Below the pieces are notes generated by a model. It was not told the origin of the DNA and searched no databases. It was given only the letters and a program-made list of their open reading frames with translations. From Clitopilus passeckerianus (taxonomy: Eukaryota > Basidiomycota > Agaricomycetes > Agaricales > Entolomataceae), in NCBI GenBank assembly GCA_944990035.1, contig CALYLX010000066.1:1488001-1552000 (forward strand): a DNA stretch of 64,000 bases, read 5' to 3'. Positions 42,801-52,714 of this stretch are shown piece after piece (position 1 is the stretch's first letter; the number at the start of each line of letters is the position of its first letter). A program made the position numbers and the translations under genes.

Positions 42801-45511
42801 ACGACTCAAGTGGGTCACACCACATGAGATCATTCACAAGGAGAAACCGGACATTACTCATTTCCGAGTGTTCGGATGTGGAGCCTACGTCTATCTACCC
42901 GAGGACAAACGTATCAATAAACTATCCCCCAAAAGCGAAATGATGGTTTATCTTGGCCAACCTCGTGGCACCAAAGGGTACCTGTTCATGCGGACGCATA
43001 ACAATACTCTATTTATAGGCACCACAGCGACTTTTGATGAAACCTTGTTCCCAAGGTGCCCTGATCAAAAACAATGTGGCATTACACGTGTCGGCGATAA
43101 GCCAATCCCTTCGACGGATTTGGAGGATGATACCTCAAATCAATCTATTCCTGAAGAAACGGGGGATGATGATAACTCTGGAACGGCTCCAGGACCATCA
43201 CATCCAAGTGATCACGCTTCACATGATCATTCCCGATCCTCTTCTCCCTCTCCACCTTCCTCTCCACGCTTATCAAGCAAGGATAAGGGTAAACAGTCCT
43301 ACAGACCTAACCCGATGGAAGAGGATGCTCCAAGTGATCCTAATCCGGACACATGGACTCCACCTCACACAATTCCATCACGGAACAACTTTGACCCTCA
43401 GAATAGCCGAGGTGATTCTTCGAACACCACTGAGCCACGTTGAGGTACACGTGTGAAGAACGTTACTCGAAGACCGGGTAACATCTACAGCGAAGACCGG
43501 TTACCTTCTGAAATATTGAAGGAAACTATTGCATCAGAGCGAAAATGGAAACACACTGTAGGCATTCCAAATGAACACCGGCTGTATGCACCAAACCTAC
43601 CGAAGCCAAAGAGAAAGAGCAATCAATCATCTTCTCAAACAACTTCAACTAGGCCAGATGCACCGGTTACTAGCGAACAACCTCCAAGCAATACCGTAGA
43701 TCAAGGAGAGACAGGCGATAACATGGATATATCCCCGGATGATCATCCAAAGAATCAACAACCTAATGATGAAGATCAGATGGACGTTGATCTCGCCTGG
43801 TTGCACAATGCGTGCAAGGATGGAGGAGAGCCTCTGATCCAATACTTGCTCCATCAGGCTAATATGACTATGTCATCTGATGAAAATGCAACACCACCGG
43901 ATCATGCACTTCTATCTGATGGAAAGAACCGTCTTCCATCAAACATTCGCGAAATGCAATTTCGTGATATTGCTCGACTGCCAAAAGCGGAGCAACAGGA
44001 ATGGATGAAAGCGGCACAATTGGAGTTAGAGGCACTCTGAGAACGTGACATTTTTGAACTTGTTGATTTGCCTAAAGGCCGTAAAGTGGTCAAAAACCGC
44101 TGGGTCTTCGACATCAAAACTGATGGTCGGAAAAAGGCTAGACTCGTTGCCAAAGGTTTCTCACAGATCGAGGGTATAGATTTTGACGAGATCTTTTCCC
44201 CGGCTGTACGATTTGAGACTGTGCGCCTATTATTTGCCCTTGCGGCTTTAGAAAGCTGGCACATAGAAGGTGTTGATGTCAAATCCGCTTTCTTGTATGG
44301 ACTACTCGATGAGGAAATCTATATGTCACAACCTGAAGGTTTTGCTGTCAAAGGCCAAGAACACAAAGTCTTGCGTCTCAAAAGAGCTCTATATGGGCTT
44401 AAGCAAGCATCACTCTCGTGGTGGCGAGAAATGTCAAAGTCAATGGAAGCACTTGGCTTTAAACGCACTATCTCTGATGCCGGCGTGTTCATTTACCGAA
44501 CCAATGATGGCAAGATAGTCATTGCCGTTGTCTATGTTGATGACGCCCTGTTCTTCGGATCAGATCGGAACCTTGTTCTGAAGAAAAAATCCGAATTTAT
44601 GAAGAAGTGGGAGTGTCGTGACCTTGGAGAAGCTAAGGAATTCCTACGCATGAGAATTTCTCGGACCGGTAACACGATCAAACTTGATCAGGTACCATAT
44701 CTCAAAAAGGTCCTACAGCGTTTTGGAATGACTAATGCTAAACCTGCTCCGACACCGCTACCAACTGGTTGGAAGCCCAAGGCTAACGCTCAGGCTCCAG
44801 ACCCACAACTTCGTTCACAGTTTCAATCTGTAATCGGATCACTACTGTATCTGATGCTGGGCACCCGACCGGACATCGCTTACGCTGTAATCAAGTTGTC
44901 GCAGTTCTCTGCTAATTCTTCCAAGGAACATCTTGATAAGGCTAAATATATTCTACAATACCTTATTGGAACTCAAGAATATGTGCTCGTTTACAACGGT
45001 GCATCCAATAAACGTTTAGTAGCATTTACAGACAGTGATTGGGCATCTGATGAGAATACCCGCCGATCCGTATCCGGATTTTTCATGAAACTTGCTGATG
45101 GTATCATCTGTTGGCAATCATGTGCACAAAAAAACAATTGCACTCTCGTCTACTGAAGCCGAATACATGGCCTTGTCTGACACATGTCGACAAGTCACAT
45201 GGCTTCAATCTCTCCTTTCTGAGATCAGGATTGAATATGATACGACACCTATTGCTGGTGACAACCAAGGGTCGTTATTCATTGCATCAAACCCTGTTCA
45301 GGAAAAACAAACGAAACACATTGACATCCGCTATCACTATATTTGTGAATGCATTGAAAATGGCATCGTCAATGTTGAGTTCATACCAGAAGAACAAAAC
45401 CCGGCAGATATGTTCACCAAAAATCTGGGACATGTCAAATTCGGAAAATTCCGAAGCCAATTGGGACTTGAGTTCTACTCGTCCAAGTCATCCGCTCAGA
45501 AAACTACCTAG
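39856..45511 (+). pseudogene. Copia Gag-Pol polyprotein with three stops and a frameshift
   Basis: The start is MSSNVKNFVPIFDGSNW at 39856. Residues ~1-210 form the Gag domain. A Cys/His-rich stretch (LACGIHDYNIRVGC, NCPYPHLLDC, ESCEHPDH, CQLRCGCW) follows instead of a normal zinc knuckle. The protease motif at residue 635 is DSRAS rather than DSGAS. GAG-pre-integrase (WHKRFGHPSKE, CKGCSLGKM) precedes integrase (IHSDLKEF, WRIDGGGEF, NGRAERLNR), RT (RWVFDIKTDG, YVDDALFFGSDRN) and RNase H (FTDSDWASDEN, STEAEYMALS, GDNQGSLFIAS). Stops are TAG 42373, TGA 43441 and TGA 44038; the two TGA stand where CGA (Arg) is expected. An extra A in a run near 45130 shifts the frame before IALSSTEAEY. Confidence 0.9.
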
Positions 45512-45520
45512 TTGTTCTTA

Positions 45521-45531
45521 GCGAGGGGGTG
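45521..45531 (+). promoter_or_regulatory. Polypurine tract of the copia element
   Basis: GCGAGGGGGTG lies immediately before the 3' LTR, the expected primer site for plus-strand cDNA synthesis. Confidence 0.75.
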
Positions 45532-45945
45532 TGTTGAACTTGACGCGTCTCACATCTTTGTCACATGAACAGTCACGTGACACCACATGACTACAAATCA
45601 CATTACTTGATTGCGTCATTATCACGATATACACACGTGGAGCATTACAAATACTTCTAGCACATTCCGCTCCACAATGACATCATTATGACTCACGTAT
45701 GACTCATTCTTTGTCATTCCTTGTGTATTCCATACTATATTTAGCACAGAACATTCTAGATATGCTTACATATACATGGTCTGTGCACTCTATTCTTTTG
45801 TATAAATACTAGCAGTAGTTTACTTCAATACAACAAGGAATTACACTTCTTTTCTCTCTAGTTCGCTCTCACAGCCTCACTCTACTCTACTCCAGGTTAG
45901 TAGTCTTACTGCACCTTCCCTCGCTGGGGGTGTGCCTGTTCGACA
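45532..45945 (+). repeat. 3' LTR of the copia element (414 bp)
   Basis: Same ends and length as the 5' LTR. The differences I can see are five: T/C in CATTTTTG, T/C in GTCATGTGAC, C/T in CTATCC, T/C in CAATAAGG and G/A in GGAGTT. That is about 1.2 percent, so the insertion is fairly young. Confidence 0.93.
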
Positions 45946-45950
45946 GTTCT

Positions 45951-47010
45951 AACCGCTTTCAGGCACTTCAACAAATCCTGGAAGTGAACACACACCTTGA
46001 CAAACTAGCCGCCGCTCGGGTGTTATTCAAAAAACGGGGTATGCTCAAAGGAGATTACCTCAAGGAGCTATTGAGAAAGCTCGACTCAGACGAGTCTGGT
46101 GCGTGAAATCCTTTCTCTTCTTAAATGATTGTATACTCAGCCCTTATAGACAACAATTCTGGCCATGCCAGCACCCCACGGCCACGACGGGTCGAAGAAA
46201 ACGAAGGCAACATTGACATCGCTGTCCCAAAACACGATCCCACCATCAAACTCGCTGTCAAGCCGATCAGTAATGAGCCTATTTCCGCACAATTGGATAT
46301 GTGCTGACCTCCATTCAGGAAGAAATGTACCAGTATCCGACATTGCAGCTGACTTAAAACAGCGTAACCTGATGCTCCTCATCCGCCAGTATCTACATGA
46401 AGAGCTACTTTATCAGAATATCTATCACCACGACTTGTCGGATGGACCTCCCTCGCCCATTGCCGACAGTGATCTTCCTTCCTTCTCTGGCAGAATCACG
46501 ATCTATCCATGTGCCGTCGCCACTTTCTATGCACCCAGCGACCTTTCCGGTACTCACGGCATGAAGACTGAGCGGATTCGTGCGGTCCAGACATGGAGGT
46601 CACGGGGTGGGTCTCAAATTGACCGCTATGATACCGTGTTGCTCCATCCCAACCCTGCAAGAAACGGCCATTCGCGGCATGGAGTTGCTCGTGTTAAGCT
46701 TCTCTTCTCGTTCAAATTTCATGGACGTGTCTACTCTTGCGCATTCATCCACGATTACACATATATTGAAGATGAACCGGATGAGGAGACTGGCATGTGG
46801 ATGGTACGGTGAGTCTACAGGGGTTCGTGCCCCGCGATGCGTGTCATCCTGCTGACTGATATCCTGCGGGCATGCCAACTCCTCCCCGATTTCGAGAAAA
46901 AGAAAGTTTCTCGATATCACTCTCCTGGTCAGACACTTGATACGTTCCGTAGATTCTATCTAAATAAGTATGCCGATCATCACGCTTTTGAGTTATATAG
47001 TTCTTCATAG
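45951..47010 (+). pseudogene. Plavaka transposase 2, C-terminal part
   Basis: The frame resumes right after the copia duplication: RFQALQQILEVNTHLDKLAA and VLFKKRGMLKGDYL. Later come ITIYPCAVATFYAPSDLSG, GMKTERIRAVQTWRS, HGVARVKLLFSF, DYTYIEDEPDEETGMWMV, an intron near 46808-46868, then LDTFRRFYLNKYADHHAFE and a stop at 47010. These are the usual Plavaka C-terminal motifs (FYAPSD.SG, PDE.TGMW, YVNKYADHHAFE). Confidence 0.88.
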
Positions 47011-47979
47011 ATATTTTGATTATGTTCCATTACATGTATTATTATGCTAGTAATAGGTAGCGTATAGAATCTTGTATAGAATGGTGATCGAGCGAGATTG
47101 CCAATGTCCCGTTATCTGTGGGACATCTGACCATACGTGCCATCAAGGTGATGGCTGTGCGGCCTGGTGTAACGTCGATGCCCTCTGCCTTGCCCTTCCT
47201 CACCACCCAGACTTCCGCTGGCCGTCGACAATGTATTCGTCAAGGAGGGTGTAGTATCAGGACTCAAACTTGGACCCTAAAAACCGAGATTTGAGGCAAC
47301 GACGAGTTCGGGGAAGGGAATTCCTTGGAGGCGCCACTTCCTTGCTGGCTGAGGCTCAGTTCGCTGGTAAGTATCTACTTTTCCTCCCTATCATTTGTTC
47401 TTTGAACTTATTTCCTCAGAAAATAGACCAGTATAGCGATATTTTACAGCTGGCACACTCGTATTCAATTCAATAAACAAGATTTGCACGCATTACCCAC
47501 AATGCCTTGAAATTCTCCACCGAGAAGCTTTGCACGCATTGCCACCCCCGCCTCGAGATTCTCCAAGCCTCTAACAACGCCAACAGATCAAAGTCTAGGG
47601 TTCAATCAGCCACCTCTACCAACTTTATCTCTGTTGTCGTGAATGCGCCCGCGTCTGCCTTGAATTGTCCCACTATCTGCAGTCTCATTCTATAAGTTCC
47701 CTCGAGCTTACACCCTCCACTTTCCCATCCCAATCGTACCGCCTATACTCCCCCTCCTCTCATACATAGCATGGGCAATAGAGGCCCTTGCTTACCAGGC
47801 GCCTCCTGCCACTTACTCCGCCTCAGCGGAAGCCTTCGCCACATGTCCTCGTACTACCTCCTATGTCAAAGTCTGGATTGAGGTCATCAAGTTGTAAGTC
47901 GTCATATCATTTGTTGTTCCAACACTCCGTGAACATATTCTTTCTTTAGGTCATTTTGCTGGAAACCACTTGAAATGGC
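47011..47979. other. No supported gene; possible leader of a decayed ubiquitin gene
   Basis: Only short frames are present. A donor/acceptor-like pair (GTAAGTCG at 47897, TTTAG near 47949) lies just before the first ubiquitin-like remnants, in the place where fungal polyubiquitin genes often have an intron. This is suggestive only. Confidence 0.35.
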
Positions 47980-48740
47980 TGTCTTTGTGCCACCTTGTAG
48001 TTTACGGGGTGGCATTCAAATTTTTCGTTTAGACTGCTCCCCAGTTCACAACACCTCGTCGGGCTCAAGATGCACAGCGGCATATATATTTTTGTTAAGA
48101 ACGCTCCGAACCAGCAACGCCTCATCTTCGCTGGCAAGCAACTCCGGGAATACCGTGCTCTCCTCGGTTCCAACCCTACAGAGCGGCCTGCTACCAACCG
48201 TGGCACGTGAATCTCATCAAGACCTTTTCGAATAGCAACACCTCAGTTTCGCAGGAAGGAGCTCGATAATGGTTGCCACAGCTCTAAACACAGTACCGCC
48301 CTGTTTGCATGGTGTAATGCAGACCTTCGTCTCCAGGACTTCTTCCTGATTGGGCGACGCCTGACCTGCTCCATGAAGCAGCTTGAAGACAAAGTCGGCA
48401 GCATATGCCTTGACTACTACATTACACGGCCATTGGTGACCCTGCATGATAACATGCAGATTTTCGTCAAGGCACACCGCCTCACCTTTGCTAGCAAGCA
48501 CCTCGAAGATGGCGGCACATCCCAAACTACAGCGTTGCCTCTTCTTCACTGGCAAATAACTCGAGGAGGCTGGTACGCTTCTCGTGTAAAACATCACACA
48601 CTCTGTCTGCGTGGTAGCATGCGGGACATTTCCCAACCAGCAGCACCTCATCTTCGTCACCAAGCAACTTACCGTATGCTTCCCGACATCATGAGGCCGG
48701 TTTTTGTCAAGACCTTTTGCAACTAGCAAGACCCTATCTT
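47980..48740 (+). pseudogene. Array of decayed ubiquitin-like repeats, upstream of G-alpha
   Basis: Two short modules recur in scrambled frames. One resembles the ubiquitin start MQIFVKTF (ATGCAGATTTTCGTCAAG at 48454; TTTTTGTCAAGACCTTTTGC near 48700). The other resembles LIFAGKQLEDG (CTCATCTTCGCTGGCAAGC near 48120; CTTTGCTAGCAAGCACCTCG near 48489; CTTCACTGGCAAATAACTCG near 48546). The spacing between modules resembles that within a ubiquitin unit. No frame spans a whole unit, so this is a dead polyubiquitin-derived sequence. Confidence 0.65.
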
Positions 48741-48865
48741 CACCGGCGAATACTATCTGGAAACCCTCTGTCCTCCCTGCCACTCATGCCGTTGGCGTTG
48801 CCCTCCTCCACGTCTCTATCCTCGTTGTCGTTGGCGTTCTCGACGAGCTCGACTTTGTTTTTGGT

Positions 48866-50419
48866 ATGGGTGGCTGTGTTTCGACTGCTGATCGGGATGG
48901 AAAGGCTCGGTCAGACGCAATAGACAAGCAGATCGAAGAGGATATCAAACAGTTCAAGAAGGAATGTAAAATATTGTTGCTAGGTGAGCATTTTGTCCTC
49001 ATGAGGCCTTGGGTATGGTTGGAGGCCTCGCAGACAAGAGACTACCTGTTGTCTTTGTTCATTCTGTGGAAGAGGCGCCCACAACCCGAGGTCCAAACAA
49101 CAGCTTTGTGCGCTGGACATTAGTTCCTATGACCTGGGGCCTTGCACCGTCCAACCTTCTGCTGCCGTTATTCTTGACAAAAATGCTAACTGTTCCCTTT
49201 TCATAGGTTCTGGCGAGTCCAGAAAAAGCACAATTGTCAAGCAAATGAAGATTATACACCAGAACGGGTTCACGCAAGCAGAGTACCGGCCCATTGTTTA
49301 CAAGAACGTTCTGGACGTGACGTACATGAAAAAACTGGGAGTCGAATGCCTCGAATACAACAACCGAGTCCTGGCCGACAAGATTGTAGACTACCGACTT
49401 GACGCAAGCCTGGGACAGCCAATCCCGGCAGCCGGCACCAATACTTATTTCTCTCCCAAAATTGCGGAGGCCATCCACCAACTATGGAAAGACCCAATAA
49501 TACCTAAAATTATGGACGAGCACTCCAGCGAGTTCTACCTGATGGACAGCTAGTACATTCCTTCCTCGTCTAAATGAGCTGTCACTAATTTTACTTCCTA
49601 TAGCTTCTTCGGTGAAGTTCTACGCATCGGCATACCAGGATACATCCCGAATGTGGAAGACGTTCTTCAAGCACACCAGAAGAGCTTGGGTATCACAGAA
49701 ACACGGTTCACAATGGGCCAGCTTTCGTAAGTATTGTATACCACTCGGCCGGGCATAGCCTGACCTTTTTTCCGTCAGAATACGCGTGTTTAACGTTGGT
49801 GGTCAACGCTCAGAACAAAAGAAGCGGATTCACTGCTTCGAGAGTGTGACATTGATCATCTTCTGCACTGCCCTGAGCGAGTACAATCAGGTGCTTCTGG
49901 ATGAGAAGTCACAGGTATGTCTTCTTTGACACCCTATTTTTTCAATGGTTTCTGACCTGCTTGTAGAACCGAATGGCGGAATCGTTAATCCTCTTCGAAT
50001 CAGTGATCAACTCATGGTGGTTCCTCCGGACGTCAATAATATTGATCTTGAACAAGATCGACGTCTTCAAGAGCAAGCTACCAAAAGTACGTTTTTTCCC
50101 ATCGTCATTCCCAGCACGTTGCTAACACCCTTCCCAGGTTCCGTTAGAGCGGTTCTTCCCTGAGTACACTGGAGGCGCGGATGTTAATAAGGCGGCCAAA
50201 TACATTCTCTACCGGTTCATGCATGCAAACCGAGCGAGGCTAAGTGTGTATCCTCAGTAAGCCAAACCCAAGTTCTTCACCGCGGTGACGTCTTGACTGA
50301 TTGTCATTCCCTTCTTCAGCCTGATGCAAGCAACCGACACAACCAACATCCGACTGGTGTTCGCTGCCGTCGAGGAGACAATACTACAGAACATCTTCAA
50401 GGACTCGAGCATCCTGTGA
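48866..50419 (+). CDS. G-protein alpha subunit-like protein with altered GTPase motifs
   Basis: The start [19 protein letters not shown] has a myristoylation-type MGxxxS. Intron 1 (about 48985-49205) splits LLLG from [20 protein letters not shown]. Further exons read [88 protein letters not shown] and [14 protein letters not shown]. All introns are GT-AG and the frame stays open to TGA at 50417. Differences from normal G-alpha: P-loop GESGKST is GESRKST; switch I RxKTTG is HQKSLG, losing the catalytic Arg and one Thr; switch II DVGGQ is NVGGQ; KKWIHC is KKRIHC; TQAT is MQAT. NKID is intact. It sits inside the 21-kb element between ubiquitin-like arrays. It may be a pseudo-GTPase or an early pseudogene. 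Confidence 0.88.
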
Positions 50420-51199
50420 CATGCTCGCTGGCTTCGCTTTCATTCTTTCCTTCTGGGTCTCTTGTGGTGAGTCGGATGTCCAATTCCTCTGCTTCCATCC
50501 CCTTTGGCCACGTACGAGTTGTTTCTACCTGATGTTTTGACATTTGACATCGGTCATTCATTTTCTCCACAATTGCCATTTGCCATTTACCTTCTTTTGC
50601 GTCATTACTCTATCTTTATTTACCTATATTTACACCTTCTCGCCGCACTATTGCAATATGTTAGATTATCACCAGCCCATCCTACTATATATGTTCTATC
50701 TCTGTATCCATACTTCTAGTTTCTTTCGCCTGCCCGCAGTTGGCCATCACCTGCGATGGCATCTCGACTTGTGGAAGATTGCTATGGAAACTTTTACGCA
50801 CGCCTCATTCCCATCCCATTACTTTACACAAACTGCTTGGTTCACTTGCTACCTATCAATTCTTCGCTCTTCCCATGCTTCGCCCTCCCTCGTCATCATG
50901 ATTTTAGACCACAATGCTGACCCGCTTTTTGATTGTCTTCTAGAATTTTCTCTTCTGCAAACTCTCACACTCTCTTCGCATCGTCTCCAACTCTGCTTTC
51001 CGTTGTACCCATTACCATGGCACTGTCCCCACTTGCCGAGCAAATTCACCTGGCGCATTGAAGGCCCACATCGTCAACCTCTACCCGTTGCAGCGTAACA
51101 CCAGTTAGGCAGCGAGTCGCCGTTGGCCTCTATCTCGCCTATTCCGCTTCATGAGCCCCATGACTGACAGGGGCTAATACCGCGTCTATTCCAAACGGC
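50420..51199. other. G-alpha 3' region, no supported gene
   Basis: T/C-rich sequence after the stop codon. The longest plus frame (50544-51098) lacks protein-like composition. Probably 3' UTR and spacer. Confidence 0.4.
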
Positions 51200-51755
51200 G
51201 ACATGCAGAACATCATCAGACCTTTTGGCCTGCCACACCTCATCTATACTTTGGCAGTGGCTGCACATCCCCAAGTACAATATCACCCCTCCGCCTGCAT
51301 TGTAGTATGCAGATTTTTGCCACGATCTTCGTCAGGAGCACCTCATTTTGCCGGCCAGTCGCTGGAGGGTAGTTGTAGGCTTTCTAGCCATGCCTCATCT
51401 TCACTGGCAAGCAACTCGAGGACGGTTGTGATCACCAGCTAGCGCCTGATCTTTGCTGGCAAGCAACTCGAGGACGGCTGCACACTCCCCACTACAAGAT
51501 CATCACGAATGCCTCATCTTTGCTGGCAAGCAACTCGAGGACGGCCGCGCGCACCTTTGACTACAACATCACCCCGCCGCCTGCATCACGGTAACTGTAT
51601 GCAGATTTTCGTCAAGACCTTTCACAACAAGCAGCGTCTCATCTTTGCTAGCAAGCAGCTTGATGACGGCTTCGTACTGAATGTATTGGTCACTTACGTC
51701 GACCTTTGCCTCCACAACGGCATGCAGATCTTCATCAAGGTCTTTTCTGACTGAC
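51200..51755 (+). pseudogene. Array of decayed ubiquitin-like repeats, downstream of G-alpha
   Basis: The module CTGGCAAGCAACTCGAGGACGG (20 of its bases give AGKQLED) occurs near 51400, 51450 and 51520; a looser copy reads GCTAGCAAGCAGCTTGATGACG near 51648. The start module ATGCAGATTTTCGTCAAGAC is at 51599 and ATGCAGATCTTCATCAAGG at 51722. These correspond to MQIFVKT and LIFAGKQLEDG of ubiquitin. Full units are absent, so it is a pseudogene array like the one upstream. Confidence 0.7.
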
Positions 51756-51949
51756 TACCACCTCATTGCGGTGCATACCAATCTCTCACCCTATGATATA
51801 ATGACCTATTCAATTAGATTCCATTGATACTCTTATTCTATCCACCTTTGCTTGTCTTTTATAATACCTATCAATTCTTACCTTCTACTGAGCATGCTAC
51901 CGTATACCTTCACATCTACATACTTGTTGCTTGATGTCTTCTAATGCTA

Positions 51950-52261
51950 TAAGCTTCAATTCTTGTGGCTTGTTGACTTCCCTTGCGTGTGCTTGAAGGT
52001 GTGCTTAAAGTGAGCTTGGCAGGGCCTTGAATCTGGCTCTTGGCCTTGCTTTAGTTGGCTTAGAATACTTGAGGGTTGATTGTGGGGATATGTGCTCAAG
52101 CTGTGCTCAAGTAGAAAATCAAGCGCTCAATCAAGTTTGTCTGATTGATGGGCTTCTTGAGCTCAGATTGATTGACTTGACGACAGCTTGACAGATTTCT
52201 CAAGCTGGTCTCAAGCTGCTAATTCTCAAGCATACTCAAGCGGCATGACTTTTTGCTGATG
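51950..52261. repeat. Right subterminal TCAAG/CTTGA repeat region of the 21-kb element
   Basis: About 14 TCAAG/CTTGA words in 312 bases, ending TGACTTTTTGCTGATG. The word TCAAGCTGTGCTCAAG is shared with the left end. No coding capacity. Confidence 0.75.
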
Positions 52262-52337
52262 TGCTCTTTACAGACCCAGCACTCAAGTACCATGGCAGCA
52301 TTGTGTAAGGCCCGTGGTCGTATGAAGAGTTCGACAT
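52262..52337 (-). pseudogene. First exon of the interrupted kinase-like gene
   Basis: ATG at 52337 opens MSNSSYDHGPYTMLPWYLSA, then GSVKS, and stops being readable exactly at the inverted end of the 21-kb element. The next codon is completed by the first bases beyond the other end (A from here, CC from 31208), giving Thr, then QRLTPDG. This places one reading frame on both sides of the insertion. Confidence 0.65.
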
Positions 52338-52714
52338 TGTTGTCGATGAACTACCGACTTCAGGGGACTCAAGAATCGGGGTGGCAGTTCGTTATCATGA
52401 ACAGATCAATCTAAGCGCTCACATATAATGGGGAACATTGACACGAGATTCGCCGGCATGCTTTTCAGTGATCAAGTGGATGTCGAAGCAGAAGGCACAA
52501 TGTGCTGATAGAACGGATGTTCAACGTTCAACTGGCGGAGTTCGGAAGCGGTTAAGGGTCGGTAAGCTCGGATGGTGAGCGCTGAGCCGGTGAACCAAGA
52601 ACTACCATAGCGGAACGAGTCCTTGAACATCTCGTGGAATCCATAGGAAAAATTATTTGTAGAATCACAACAAAGTACTTAGGTGACATTTGGGCGAGTC
52701 CTGTAGCACTTGTA
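52338..52714. other. Intergenic stretch upstream of the kinase-like first exon
   Basis: No gene or clear promoter motif seen. It should hold the promoter of the kinase-like gene and the 3' end of the F-box gene. Confidence 0.4.

Larger units (their letters stand above)
39211..45945 (+). mobile_element. Complete Ty1/copia retrotransposon with 5-bp target duplication
   Basis: It is flanked by GTTCT at 39206-39210 and 45946-45950. The 414-bp LTRs at 39211-39624 and 45532-45945 differ at about five positions, mostly C/T. A primer-binding site lies directly after the 5' LTR and a polypurine tract (GCGAGGGGGTG) directly before the 3' LTR. Gag, protease, integrase, RT and RNase H are in copia order. 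Three in-frame stops and one frameshift break the polyprotein. It sits inside Plavaka transposase 2. Confidence 0.95.
31209..52261. mobile_element. 21-kb Plavaka-type transposon with cargo, inserted in the kinase-like gene
   Basis: The left end is CATCAGCAAAAAGTCA at 31209 and the right end its exact complement at 52246-52261. Just inside both ends TCAAG/CTTGA words are dense: about 18 in the left 650 bases and 14 in the right 310, and both contain TCAAGCTGTGCTCAAG. CACTA-type elements have such subterminal repeats. Contents in order: divergent partner gene, Plavaka transposase (with nested LTRs and a copia element), ubiquitin-like repeat arrays and a G-alpha gene. Deleting the segment joins GTAAAGAGCA to CCCAGAGGCTT in frame (VKS-T-QRLTPDG). 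A 3-bp duplication is not evident (GGG left, TGC right). Confidence 0.7.

Noticed and set aside
45532..45945. Copia LTR regions considered as tRNA or ncRNA genes because of short palindromes
   Set aside because: No cloverleaf or polymerase III box pattern; both copies are plainly LTRs. No tRNA or rRNA gene was seen anywhere in the window, though a tRNA scan was not run.
50544..51098. A 184-codon frame after the G-alpha gene
   Set aside because: Composition is rich in Tyr, Phe, Leu, Ser and His from T/C-rich DNA, with no domain pattern; most likely 3' UTR and spacer.
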